Part shown: one piece after another, positions 8,448 to 17,127 of the stretch | Layout: the number at the start of each line of letters is the position of its first letter | Position numbering within the stretch: the first letter of the stretch is position 1 | Source of the DNA: Hymenobacter crusticola | GTDB lineage: Bacteria; Bacteroidota; Bacteroidia; Cytophagales; Hymenobacteraceae | Direction of reading: 5' to 3' | NCBI RefSeq assembly: GCF_002154225.1 | Contig: NZ_MTSE01000010.1 | Location: 1 to 64,000 of the forward strand | DNA length: 64,000 nt | The notes under the pieces: generated by a model | What the model was told of the DNA's origin: nothing | Databases searched by the model: none | Seen by the model: only the letters and a program-made list of their open reading frames with translations | Program-made: the position numbers and the translations under genes

Positions 8448-9506
8448 ATGAAAAGCATGTTGCTAGTCCTGCCAGCCTTTGGGCTGGCAGGACTGCTCAC
8501 GAGCAGTTGCCACCCCGACGCCGATGTGCAGCCTACGGTAACAGTGCCTGGCTCTGTGTTGCCCGCCAACTTTCCGGTACCGACTTACGCGTTGGAAACC
8601 AATCCTCCGACGCAGCAAGCCTTTGAGCTAGGTCGCACGCTATTCTACGATCCTCAGCTTTCTCGGACCGGCGAGGTATCGTGCGGAAGTTGCCACCAGC
8701 AGTTTGTTGCTTTTGCCAATGCTGATCATCGCGTGAGTCATGGCGTGGCAAACCGGCTAGGTACGCGCAACGCACCGGCGTTGCAAAACCTGCGATGGAA
8801 ATCTAATTTTTTCTGGGACGGCGGACCTAAAAACTTGGAGACATTACCGCTGGCACCGCTCACCAACCCGGTCGAGATGGACGAGACCTTGGAGAACGTA
8901 CTGCGTAAGCTCAACGCTGACCCCGATTATCCACGTCGTTTTACCGCGGTGTACGGTACCTCCCCCATCGACTCGTATCAGCTGTTGCGGGCGCTAGCCC
9001 AGTTCACGGCGTCGCTGACTTCGGCCAATTCTCGCTACGACCATTATGTTCGGCAAGAAGCTGGTGGTACCCTCAGCGCGAGCGAGCTAAGTGGCAAAGC
9101 GCTGTTTGCCACCAAGTGCGCCACTTGCCACAGCACCGATCTGTTTACCGATGGTTCGTTTCGCAACAATGGCCTAGACCGCTCTTTCGCCGCTGACTCG
9201 GGGCGGGCACACATCACGCGCGTGGCTAGCGACCTAGGTCTTTTCAAAGTGCCTTCACTGCGCAATGTTGCCCGCACGGCGCCTTACATGCACGATGGCC
9301 GCTTTCAGACACTGGTGCAAGTGCTCGACCACTACGACCAGGGTGTGGTGGATTCTCCCACGCTCGATCCGCTGTTGCGCCAACCTAGCAGCCAGTTCGG
9401 CATTGCGCTTTCGGCCCAAGAGAAAAGTGACTTACTGGCCTTCTTGGCCACACTTACCGACGAGCAATTCATCAAAGACAAGCGCCTAGCCGAGCGCCAG
9501 CCCTAG
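8448..9506 (+). CDS. MbnH/MauG-type di-haem cytochrome c peroxidase family lipoprotein
   Basis: From the ATG at 8448 this is 352 residues (a GTG at 8445 directly precedes it and is less likely). The lipobox is LLTSSC (C21). There are two c-haem motifs, CGSCH (79-83) and CATCH (224-228), plus the RTAPYMHDGRFQTL segment near the second haem. This is the bacterial cytochrome c peroxidase/MauG superfamily. Because it follows an MbnP-like gene by six bases, its likely job is oxidation of a tryptophan in that protein rather than general peroxide removal. That assignment rests on gene order and family knowledge. The length is normal for MbnH/CCP proteins. It would act in the periplasm and needs the cytochrome c maturation machinery. 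Confidence 0.85.
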   Translation: MKSMLLVLPAFGLAGLLTSSCHPDADVQPTVTVPGSVLPANFPVPTYALETNPPTQQAFELGRTLFYDPQLSRTGEVSCGSCHQQFVAFANADHRVSHGVANRLGTRNAPALQNLRWKSNFFWDGGPKNLETLPLAPLTNPVEMDETLENVLRKLNADPDYPRRFTAVYGTSPIDSYQLLRALAQFTASLTSANSRYDHYVRQEAGGTLSASELSGKALFATKCATCHSTDLFTDGSFRNNGLDRSFAADSGRAHITRVASDLGLFKVPSLRNVARTAPYMHDGRFQTLVQVLDHYDQGVVDSPTLDPLLRQPSSQFGIALSAQEKSDLLAFLATLTDEQFIKDKRLAERQP

Positions 9507-9567
9507 TAATAAGCTGCGCGACGACCAATTTATTTCTACACGACTTTGTAGACACTAAGCTAGCTTC

Positions 9568-10572
9568 ATGAAAAAATTCTTTCTTTCTATTTCCCTGCTC
9601 CTAGCATTCAGCGCCACGGGCTACGCCTGCGATATTTGCGGTTGCTTCATGGGCATTACTCCCTACGATAACCAAAGTGGCGTCTCACTGATGCACCGTT
9701 ACCGTATCTTCAACGGCTACCGTCAGCTAGGGCAAACTCCGCAGTTTTTCCCGAATGGCGTGCGACCGTTTTTTCCCGCGCACTTCAACAACGACACCGG
9801 CTACGAGCACTCCCACCACGGCGACCCCGACGACTACGAAGCCTTTCGGGTGATCGAGCTGCGCGGTAAGTACTTCCTCTCACAACGCGTGGAGCTGAAT
9901 GCGTTTGTGCCTTACGTAATGAACACTTCGCAGATTAACGGCAAGCAGTTAAACGCCTCCGGTCTCGGCGACGTAACGGTTTTTGCCGGCTATCATCTGA
10001 TCCGCAACATCGAGACGGCCGGCGTGCAGAGCCGCTTGATTGTGGGCGGCGGGGTGAAGCTTCCAACGGGTAATTTCCAACGCGTAAACCATGACGGCCG
10101 ACGCTATCCGCTGCTAAATCAAGTCGGCACGGGCACCACTGATGGCTTCGTGTATGCCAACTATATCGGCAGCTGGCACAGCCTAGGGCTAAGTGTGAAC
10201 AGTAGCTACCGCGTGGCCTCACGCAACCGCTTCGAGAACAGCATTGCACCTAGCACCACTACCTTCGCTAGCCTGTTTTATCGCCTCCCTCTAGGCACCA
10301 ACTGGCAGGTATACCCTTCTGCCCAATTCTTTTATGAAAAGACTGACGGCGAAGAACTGGAAGGACACCTCACCGGTGAGCACGAAATGAACAACGCGCT
10401 ACTCGGCCCCGGGCTGGACGTGTACTATAAGAATTTCTCGCTGAACTCCAGTGTGCAGTTGCCCGTGTACACGGCCTTGACCGACCACCCCGCCAGCGCG
10501 GGCCGTTTTGTCGTGGCTGTGGGTTATAGCTTCAAGCAAACCAAGTACTTACTAAAAAGAAAGCAAGAATAA
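9568..10572 (+). CDS. Predicted outer-membrane beta-barrel (transporter-like) with N-terminal CxxCxC
   Basis: This 334-residue protein has a clear signal peptide. Predicted cleavage after TGYA leaves a mature N-terminus beginning CDICGC, an unusual cluster of three cysteines. The rest consists of alternating polar and hydrophobic strands with aromatic ends, as in transporter-type outer-membrane channels, and it ends near FVVAVGYSFKQTKYLLKR. It lies between two di-haem peroxidase genes (61 nt and 123 nt away) in the copper/redox module, so a role as a partner channel or metal-sensing barrel is possible but not shown. The alternative reading, a lipoprotein modified on the first of these cysteines, is weaker because the -3 position lacks a typical lipobox. 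Confidence 0.7.
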   Translation: MKKFFLSISLLLAFSATGYACDICGCFMGITPYDNQSGVSLMHRYRIFNGYRQLGQTPQFFPNGVRPFFPAHFNNDTGYEHSHHGDPDDYEAFRVIELRGKYFLSQRVELNAFVPYVMNTSQINGKQLNASGLGDVTVFAGYHLIRNIETAGVQSRLIVGGGVKLPTGNFQRVNHDGRRYPLLNQVGTGTTDGFVYANYIGSWHSLGLSVNSSYRVASRNRFENSIAPSTTTFASLFYRLPLGTNWQVYPSAQFFYEKTDGEELEGHLTGEHEMNNALLGPGLDVYYKNFSLNSSVQLPVYTALTDHPASAGRFVVAVGYSFKQTKYLLKRKQE

Positions 10573-10695
10573 CGTAAGCGACAATCTTGCGCTTGAAAGT
10601 GCGTTCAGAATACGTTCTGTACGCGTGAAACCCGTCTGTAGCCAGCGGTGTTATGAGCGCGAATATGTATCTTGAAGAATACTCCTGCCCTGCCT

Positions 10696-11823
10696 ATGCT
10701 ACCTAGCCTTCCGCGTATTTCTTCTTGGCTCTGGACTGCGGCTTTCGTTTTCTTTTTGCTGGCAGCGTGCGGCAAAACGGACCCGGAGCAGGAATCGGAC
10801 GAGGATACACCGGTCGTGACCACGCCCTATAGTTTAGCGCTGCCCAGCAAATTTCCGCAGAGCGTCACGGTTCCTGCCGATAACCCCTTAACGGAAGAGG
10901 GCGTGAAGCTAGGTCGGTTCTTGTTTTACGAAACCAAACTGTCGCGCGACAATACCATGTCGTGTGGCAGTTGCCACCAGCAGCGCAAGGCATTCACCGA
11001 TGGTCGGGCGCGCGCGTTGGGCGTCGATGGGCAGGAGCATCCGCGCGGGGCTATGTCGCTAGCCAACGTGCTCTGGGAAACTAGCTTGAATTGGGACGGT
11101 GCCGTTGCGACGCTGGAGCAGCAAGCACGTATTCCTATCGAAAACCCGGTGGAGCTGCATCAGTCACTGACTGATGGGGTAGCCAAGCTCCAGCAAACTG
11201 ACTTATATCCTCCTCTATTCCGGCAAGCATTCGGCTCCAAAGTCATTACGGAAGAAAACGTGCTGAAGGCCTTGGCACAATTCGAACGCACGTTGATTTC
11301 GGCTAACTCCCGTTTTGACAAGTACAACAACGGCGACCGAACGGCACTGAACCAGACAGAGTTGCAGGGCCTGAACTTGTTCAATACCCACCCCATAGCG
11401 GTGTCGTTGCCGGGTGCTAACTGCTTTCATTGCCACGGCGCCCCCTTGTTTACGGCCCGCGACTTCTTCAACAACGGCCTCGACGCTACGTTCACAGACC
11501 TAGGTCGGGGCGGCGTTACCAAGCAGAGCTACGACAATGGTAAGTTCAAAGCACCATCGCTGCGCAACATTGCCCTGACGGCACCTTACATGCACGACGG
11601 ACGCTTCCAAACGCTTGAGCAAGTACTCGACCACTACAGCGACCATGTGCAGCTTGCTAGCCCCAATATCGACCCGAACCTGCTGGATGCTACCAATTCC
11701 GCTTTCAGCAACCAACTGGTTCTTACAACAACTCAAAAGAAGCAGCTTATTGCGTTTCTGAATACGCTTACGGACTCAACCTTTATTCAGGACGCGCGCT
11801 TTTCGGACCCGTTCAAACCCTAG
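10696..11823 (+). CDS. Second di-haem cytochrome c peroxidase family lipoprotein
   Basis: This is 375 residues from the ATG at 10696. An upstream TTG at 10672 is rejected because it sits inside a plausible -7 element and the signal sequence begins naturally at MLPSLPRISSW. The lipobox is LLAAC (C25). Haem motifs are CGSCH (90-94) and CFHCH (243-247), with the TAPYMHDGRFQTL segment that supplies distal ligands in bacterial cytochrome c peroxidases. The family reduces peroxide with electrons from c-type cytochromes or modifies protein side chains. It is similar in design to the di-haem gene at 8448 and may be an old duplicate, but its context (behind the barrel gene) differs, so it may have a separate substrate. 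Confidence 0.85.
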   Translation: MLPSLPRISSWLWTAAFVFFLLAACGKTDPEQESDEDTPVVTTPYSLALPSKFPQSVTVPADNPLTEEGVKLGRFLFYETKLSRDNTMSCGSCHQQRKAFTDGRARALGVDGQEHPRGAMSLANVLWETSLNWDGAVATLEQQARIPIENPVELHQSLTDGVAKLQQTDLYPPLFRQAFGSKVITEENVLKALAQFERTLISANSRFDKYNNGDRTALNQTELQGLNLFNTHPIAVSLPGANCFHCHGAPLFTARDFFNNGLDATFTDLGRGGVTKQSYDNGKFKAPSLRNIALTAPYMHDGRFQTLEQVLDHYSDHVQLASPNIDPNLLDATNSAFSNQLVLTTTQKKQLIAFLNTLTDSTFIQDARFSDPFKP

Positions 11824-11865
11824 GAGCTAGATAGGGCGCTTATTTTGCGGTTGTATTCTTCCGCC

Positions 11866-12975
11866 ATGCCTATTCTTCTCCCGCGACCTAGCGCTGCACA
11901 GGTCAATACGCTTTCGACCACTTACCTACCAGCCCTCACGGGAATACGAGCAGTAGCCGCCTATTTGGTTTTTCTGCACCATTTCAATCCGTTCCAGCCG
12001 GAAGGAGCTACTCAGCTATTAAGCCGAATCGTATTGGAGTTTCACATCGGTGTGTCCATCTTTTTCGTGCTGAGCGGCTTCTTAATCACGTTGCGTTACT
12101 ATGGTACTGAGCAACGGGACAGTCGCTGGTGGGGCACTTACTTGCGTAATCGCATGGCGAGAATTTATCCCATGTATTTTCTGCTTACCACCGCATTCTT
12201 TCTGCTGCGTTTTCAGACAGAAAGAATATTTGCCTTGCGTACCTGGTTATTCAACGTACTGTTTCTGCGCGGCTTCTTCGATGAGATGAAGTTCTCGGGT
12301 ATAGCGCAGGGCTGGACGCTCACAGTAGAGGAATGCTTTTATCTGTTTGCACCTATAGCTTTCATACTGATGCACAAGCAGATAAAGTTATGGATTCAAC
12401 CTTTTCTATTGTTAGCATTTGGCTGTCTACTAGTTCTTACGGTAGGCCAATTGCACCACCATGGCTTGTTCGGCGATTTCAAATTTGTACTACTGTACAC
12501 CTTTTTCGGGCGGTGCTTTGAGTTCTATGCGGGGATGCAACTCGCTATTTGGTACAGGCAAGGACGCTTGCGACGCTACTCTTTTTCTGGCTTCCTTACC
12601 TACTTAGGTGTACTTATAATGGCAGCTGCACTAGGCGGCATGGTCTGGGTAAAAGGTGGCTATAACTACGGGCAAGAACATCCCTTCGGCACTACACTCA
12701 ATAACGTGGTGCTTCCCAGTGGTATTATCACGTTTTTTGCTGGATTGCTCACCGAGCAGACTTGGATTCGTCGCCTTCTGGCTTCTCCACCATTACAACT
12801 ACTAGGTAAAAGCTCTTACGTTTTTTACCTTATTCACATGGGTTTCATACAGGCTTGGTTAGCAAGGAATTGGACTGAAAATTCAGGCAAGCTTTTTGTT
12901 GTTCTAAATATTCTAGCTATTGTACTTTATTATATAGTAGAGCAGCCTCTCAACCGCCTACTACGCAGTACTTGA
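11866..12975 (+). CDS. Acyltransferase family 3 membrane protein
   Basis: This polytopic protein of 369 residues (ATG at 11866; an in-frame TTG at 11845 lies within a likely -7 element) belongs to the acyltransferase-3/OafA group. The first helix carries the diagnostic LTGIRAVAAYLVFLHHF pattern with its catalytic-type histidine pair, followed by FVLSGFLIT. About ten hydrophobic helices follow. Members move acetyl or other acyl groups from the cytoplasm onto surface sugars such as O-antigen or exopolysaccharide. No polysaccharide genes flank it, so its acceptor is unknown. It is probably transcribed on its own. Confidence 0.88.
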   Translation: MPILLPRPSAAQVNTLSTTYLPALTGIRAVAAYLVFLHHFNPFQPEGATQLLSRIVLEFHIGVSIFFVLSGFLITLRYYGTEQRDSRWWGTYLRNRMARIYPMYFLLTTAFFLLRFQTERIFALRTWLFNVLFLRGFFDEMKFSGIAQGWTLTVEECFYLFAPIAFILMHKQIKLWIQPFLLLAFGCLLVLTVGQLHHHGLFGDFKFVLLYTFFGRCFEFYAGMQLAIWYRQGRLRRYSFSGFLTYLGVLIMAAALGGMVWVKGGYNYGQEHPFGTTLNNVVLPSGIITFFAGLLTEQTWIRRLLASPPLQLLGKSSYVFYLIHMGFIQAWLARNWTENSGKLFVVLNILAIVLYYIVEQPLNRLLRST

Positions 12976-13011
12976 TTCTTTTCTAACCACCCTTTCTCCT
13001 CGCTGATTTGC

Positions 13012-13173
13012 ATGAACTTTACTCGTTTGCTCTGTCTTTCACTGCTAACGCTTCTGACAGCATGTTCGGTAGCGTCGCACCCCCTGACCACTTCCGCTGA
13101 TCCGGAAAGAGCTGATCCGATCAATATGAACCACGCCCAACTTACAGACTCTGCTACCAAAACGCAGCGCTAA
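13012..13173 (+). CDS. Tiny predicted lipoprotein (53 aa)
   Basis: A short open frame encodes 53 residues, starting MNFTRLLCLSLLTLLTACS, a textbook lipoprotein signal (lipobox LTAC, C18). The mature part is only about 36 polar residues (SVASHPLTTS... to TKTQR) with no recognisable domain. It is followed closely by a strong bidirectional terminator, which supports a real transcription unit. No function can be assigned. Proteins this small are often missed by automatic annotation. Confidence 0.6.
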   Translation: MNFTRLLCLSLLTLLTACSVASHPLTTSADPERADPINMNHAQLTDSATKTQR

Positions 13174-13189
13174 TGATACGCTTATCAAG

Positions 13190-13228
13190 AAGCTAGGCCC
13201 ACCGAAGAATCTTCGGTGGGCCTAGCTT
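13190..13228. terminator. Bidirectional terminator between the small lipoprotein and ftsZ
   Basis: A perfect 18-bp stem runs from AAGCTAGGCCCACCGAAG (13190-13207) to its complement at 13211-13228 with a 3-nt loop. A T-run follows on the plus strand, and it also closes the converging division cluster downstream of ftsZ. Confidence 0.9.
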
Positions 13229-13249
13229 TTTGTGCTTTATGCTTGGCAA

Positions 13250-14764
13250 CTAATCGACGTTGTCGTGCAAGAAACGGTTGTCACCAAGGAGTTCGTTATC
13301 GTCAGATAGGTTAAAGCGTGAAATATTACGCTCGCCTGACGGCACAACGTTTTCCAGCTTCACTTGCCGACGCAGATAAGCAGGTGTTTCCAACTGATCC
13401 TTGATGGCATCATTGGTGAGACCGTTGCTTAATTCCTGCAAGCGGCGGCGGCGTTCTTCAGCCCGCGCATCCAAGGAAGGCCGTGCGGAAGGTACCGGCG
13501 CGGGGGCTGGTTGGGGCTGAGGTTGGGGGGCTGCCTGATATACCACTGGCTCTGGAGCCGGCGACGAGGGTGCTGCTACAGGCGGTACAGGTGCGGAGTA
13601 CGGCGAAGTCTCCAGATCAAACGTCACTTTCGGCGGCTCAGGGGTAGCAGCTACGGGCGCCGGTGCAGGTGCTGGCGTGCTAAACGTCGGTACAACCGGC
13701 GCCGGGGCTTCCTGCCGATCCTTGTCGAACAGATTGATCTGTGCGTCTGGGCCCGACTCGGCTCGCGTACCTAGGCCCTGAATGCTGATGTTGTGCGTTT
13801 CGCGGGCGAAGCCGGTAGCAATAACCGTCACGCGGATGCTCTGACCTAAGGTCGAGTCGATACCGTGACCGAAAATTACCTCAGCGTCCTGGCCGGCTTT
13901 GTCTTGGATGTACTCCGTGATTTCGGTGAGTTCGTCCATTTCCAGCTCAGCCTGGTCGCCCGACATGATGCTGAGCAGGATCTTCTGCGCACCATGAATG
14001 TCGGTGTTGTTGAGCAACGGCGAAGCCAAAGCCTCCTCAGCCGCACGATGAGCGCGGTTTTCGCCCTCCGTGATGCTGCTACCCATTACGGCAGCGCCGC
14101 TGTCCTTCATGACCGTTTTCACGTCTTCAAAGTCCACGTTCACCTCGGCCGTTACCGTGATGATTTCCGCGATACTCTTAGCCGCCGTGCTCAACACGTT
14201 GTCCGCCTTAGCGAAAGCAGCGCGAATGGGCAGGTTGCCAAAAATCTCGCGGAGCTTATCGTTGAGAATTACCAGCACCGTGTCGCAGTTCTCGCTCAGT
14301 TCTTTGATACCGTGCTCGGCCTGTTGACGCTTCTTCTTGCCTTCGAACATGAAAGGCGCCGTCACGATACCTACCGTGAGGACACCTAGCTCCTTCGCTA
14401 CTTTGGCAATGACGGGCGCGGCGCCCGTGCCCGTACCACCGCCCATACCAGCCGTGATAAAGACCATCTTGGTACCGTTACTGAGCAACTCGCGGATTTG
14501 CTCGCGGCTTTCAATGGCCGCTTGCTTGCCTCGCTCAGGGTTGGCGCCGGCACCTAGCCCTTCGGTCAGGTCGACGCCAATCTGGAGTTTATTGGGTACG
14601 GTGCTGCTTTGCAGCGCCTGTTTGTCGGTGTTGCAAATGACGAACTCAACGTCTTTGATACCTTGGCTGAACATGTGGTTGACGGCATTAGAGCCGCCCC
14701 CACCCACGCCAATCACCTTGATGATGGAGTCGGATTGCGCCGGGATGTCGAATTTATAATTCAT
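13250..14764 (-). CDS. ftsZ: Cell division protein FtsZ
   Basis: This tubulin-like GTPase assembles the division ring at mid-cell. It is 504 residues. The N-terminal GTPase domain has GVGGGGSNAV (about 19-28) and the tubulin signature GGGTGTGAAP (about 108-117). A synergy loop (NVDFEDVKTVM) follows. From about 330 to 440 there is a long linker rich in proline and alanine, and near the end the conserved peptide TPAYLRRQ that docks FtsA, followed by an extra acidic tail of about 40 residues. It is the last gene of the division cluster, 131 nt after ftsA. The long linker makes it larger than E. coli FtsZ (383 aa), as is common in Bacteroidota. Confidence 0.97.
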   Translation of the reverse strand: MNYKFDIPAQSDSIIKVIGVGGGGSNAVNHMFSQGIKDVEFVICNTDKQALQSSTVPNKLQIGVDLTEGLGAGANPERGKQAAIESREQIRELLSNGTKMVFITAGMGGGTGTGAAPVIAKVAKELGVLTVGIVTAPFMFEGKKKRQQAEHGIKELSENCDTVLVILNDKLREIFGNLPIRAAFAKADNVLSTAAKSIAEIITVTAEVNVDFEDVKTVMKDSGAAVMGSSITEGENRAHRAAEEALASPLLNNTDIHGAQKILLSIMSGDQAELEMDELTEITEYIQDKAGQDAEVIFGHGIDSTLGQSIRVTVIATGFARETHNISIQGLGTRAESGPDAQINLFDKDRQEAPAPVVPTFSTPAPAPAPVAATPEPPKVTFDLETSPYSAPVPPVAAPSSPAPEPVVYQAAPQPQPQPAPAPVPSARPSLDARAEERRRRLQELSNGLTNDAIKDQLETPAYLRRQVKLENVVPSGERNISRFNLSDDNELLGDNRFLHDNVD

Positions 14765-14847
14765 TGTTGACAGGTCAGATGATAGGTGGCGAATGACTGA
14801 ATCGGCCGAATTGTTAACAGATGTTTGTAAAGGGTGTTAGACGACGA

Positions 14848-14889
14848 CCATTTACCAATTCAGCTATTTAGCCATTTGACAATTTAGCC
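14848..14889. repeat. Short AT-rich repeated words in the ftsA-ftsZ gap
   Basis: Read with the genes, this stretch is built from near-copies of a word like GGCTAAATTGTCAAAT and AGCTGAATTGGTAAAT. The 131-nt gap is otherwise featureless and could also hold an internal ftsZ promoter, which I could not pin down. Confidence 0.35.
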
Positions 14890-14895
14890 TTTAAA

Positions 14896-16272
14896 CTAAT
14901 ACTGTTTATCGTCAAAATCGTCAATCAGCAGTCCTTTCGTGCGGCTGATGATGTCCATGAAGAACTTGCCAGCACCCGAAGTTTTCTTCGGCGGGGCAGG
15001 TTGCTCGGGCTGTTGTTGCTGCTGCGTAGGCGCGGGCGGTGGCGTAGGCCGAACCTCGGGGGCCGGACGGTACGCAGGCAGCTGCGGCTCCTCTTCGTAG
15101 CTGCGGGTCACGCGCTCATCGATAGAGCGGTAGCCCGACAGCACGAGCCCAACGGTAGTAGCGTACATCGGCGACTTCACCGCCTCAATCTTGCTCTTCC
15201 CTAGGTGCTCGTTGGGGTAGCCGATACGAGTATCCATACCGGTGATATACTCCGTTAGCTGCACGAGGTTCTGCAACTGCGAGCCGCCACCGGTCAGCAC
15301 GATGCCAGCCGCTAGCTTGTCGCCGTGGCCAGTGCGCTGAATTTCAGCGTATACCAACTCAATAATTTCCTCCATCCGCGCCTCAATAATATGAGCGAGG
15401 TTTTTGAGGGAAATCTCCTTGGGAGCCCGGTCGCGCAGGCCAGGGATGCTCACGATTTCGTAGTCGCTAGCTTCCTCGGCAATGGCTTTCCCGAACTTCA
15501 CCTTCAGCTGCTCGGCCTGATTCTGCATCACCAAGCAGCCTTGCTTGATGTCAGACGTCACGATGTTGCCACCAAAGGGTAGCACCGCCGCGTGGCGGAT
15601 GATGCCGTCCTTGAAGATAGCGAGGTCGGTGGTGCCACCGCCAATGTCGATCAGGGCTACACCGGCCTCTTTCTCCTCTTCGCTCAGCACCGACATGCTC
15701 GACGACAGGGGCTCCAGGATCAGGTTATCGATTTCTAACCCGGCCTTCGTCACGCACTTATTGATGTTGTTGATAGCCGTGCTCTGAGCCGTGATGATGT
15801 GGAAGTTGCCCTCCAAGCGCACGCCCGACATGCCCACGGGGTCCAGGATGCCTTCCTCGTAATCCACCTTGTAGTCTTGGGGCATTACGTGGATGATTTC
15901 CGAGCCGGGCGGGGTCACCAGGCGGTACATGTCGTTGGTCAGGCGGTTCACGTCTTCCACGGTAATTTCATTGTCCATGGAAGCGCGCGTGATGCTGCCG
16001 TTGTGCTGCAAGCTCTTGATGTGCTGCCCAGCAATACCCACGTTGACTACGCCAATGTTGATACCTGATTGTTCTTCGGCCTGACGGATGGCTTTTTTAA
16101 TGGCATCAACGGTCTTATCAATGTTCGACACGATGCCACGCACGACGCCTTCCGACACCGCTTTGCCCATGCCGAGGATTTCAAGTTTGCCAAACTCGTT
16201 CTTTCGCCCAACTAGGGCGCAAATTTTAGTGGTGCCAATGTCGAGGCCGACTACAATCTTATCGTTTTGCAT
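14896..16272 (-). CDS. ftsA: Cell division protein FtsA
   Basis: This actin-like ATPase tethers FtsZ polymers to the membrane. It is 458 residues. It opens with the phosphate-1 motif VGLDIGTTKICALVG (about 8-22) and has the second phosphate motif ALIDIGGGTTDLAIF (about 206-220) and the adenosine motif GIVLTGGGSQL. The SHS2 (1C) domain lies between. A proline/glutamine-rich linker (about 395-430) precedes a C-terminal helix (GKFFMDIISRTKGLL) likely to be the membrane-targeting amphipathic segment. It lies 90 nt downstream of ftsQ and 131 nt upstream of ftsZ in the same direction. Confidence 0.96.
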   Translation of the reverse strand: MQNDKIVVGLDIGTTKICALVGRKNEFGKLEILGMGKAVSEGVVRGIVSNIDKTVDAIKKAIRQAEEQSGINIGVVNVGIAGQHIKSLQHNGSITRASMDNEITVEDVNRLTNDMYRLVTPPGSEIIHVMPQDYKVDYEEGILDPVGMSGVRLEGNFHIITAQSTAINNINKCVTKAGLEIDNLILEPLSSSMSVLSEEEKEAGVALIDIGGGTTDLAIFKDGIIRHAAVLPFGGNIVTSDIKQGCLVMQNQAEQLKVKFGKAIAEEASDYEIVSIPGLRDRAPKEISLKNLAHIIEARMEEIIELVYAEIQRTGHGDKLAAGIVLTGGGSQLQNLVQLTEYITGMDTRIGYPNEHLGKSKIEAVKSPMYATTVGLVLSGYRSIDERVTRSYEEEPQLPAYRPAPEVRPTPPPAPTQQQQQPEQPAPPKKTSGAGKFFMDIISRTKGLLIDDFDDKQY

Positions 16273-16362
16273 GGGTAGAGACGGGCGAGAGAGAGTGATA
16301 ATTTAGTTGCAAGAGGTTGTTCTTCGAAAACGCATAGCTGCGCGTCGTAGCGTAGAGGTCAG

Positions 16363-17127
16363 TTATTCGCAAATGATCTGGTCCTTGAATTCGACATTGA
16401 CACGGTGGTACGTGTCCCAACCCAGGGCCGGCGGAATTTGCCGGTAAAATACCATTAGTTTCGCGAATTTTTCTGAAATATTATCAGGAGAGCCAAATTC
16501 GATACGTTGGTCTCCTACTTGTTGGGTGAAAGAAACCTTCCCGTTGGGCGCAATAAACACCTCCGCTACCTGGGCGCGCCAGAACGGATGTTCATCAATA
16601 TAGCGCAGAAACTCCAAGTAACGCTGGCCGGTAGAGTCCCGAAAAAATCCAGGCTGCAAGGGCGGCCCGCTCACCCGCGACACGGGCACTACGCGGGCCG
16701 TAAACAAAGGCGAAAGCGGCAGCAACTGCCCTTCGGTATCGAGGTAAGTGTCGAGGCGGGTATCGTTGTGGGTGAGGCGCACGATGGGGCGGCTCTGGCG
16801 CACGTCGGCGTGCAGGTTGCCGGCTAGGTCGCGGTACACTTGAGCCTCCTTTACGAAGCTATGCGCCCGCAAGCGCGCCTCCAGCGCTTTCAAATCCAGC
16901 TCGCTAGGGTCAGCACCAATAAGCGGCTGCTGACCGTTGCGGGTGAGCAATGCCGTGACTTCTTTTTCGCTGATGAAATAGTTGTTGAACTCGTTGCTGA
17001 TGTTCACGATAACATTGCTCACGGGTCGGCTGGCTTGCCGCACGCCGGCAAACACCGCTAATCCCGTGAGCAGCACTAAGCACACAGTAGCGAAAATCAG
17101 ATTATTGGCTCTACGCTTCAGCTCCAT
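16363..17127 (-). CDS. ftsQ: Cell division protein FtsQ/DivIB
   Basis: A 254-residue bitopic membrane protein with one N-terminal helix (about 10-28) and a periplasmic part. After the helix comes a POTRA-like region (NIVNISNEFNNYFISEKEVTALL) and then the beta domain with SFVKEAQVYRDLAGNLHADVRQ, the classic FtsQ pattern. It recruits FtsB/FtsL-type partners to the divisome. The gene overlaps the end of murC by 17 bp, indicating coupled translation, and precedes ftsA. Sequence conservation of FtsQ is low, so the assignment rests on topology, this pattern and gene order together. No ddl gene lies between murC and ftsQ. Confidence 0.92.
   Translation of the reverse strand: MELKRRANNLIFATVCLVLLTGLAVFAGVRQASRPVSNVIVNISNEFNNYFISEKEVTALLTRNGQQPLIGADPSELDLKALEARLRAHSFVKEAQVYRDLAGNLHADVRQSRPIVRLTHNDTRLDTYLDTEGQLLPLSPLFTARVVPVSRVSGPPLQPGFFRDSTGQRYLEFLRYIDEHPFWRAQVAEVFIAPNGKVSFTQQVGDQRIEFGSPDNISEKFAKLMVFYRQIPPALGWDTYHRVNVEFKDQIICE

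Noticed and set aside
13865..14389. 174-codon plus-strand frame within ftsZ
   Set aside because: It is a mirror of the highly conserved FtsZ GTPase coding sequence. Nothing in it suggests a protein.
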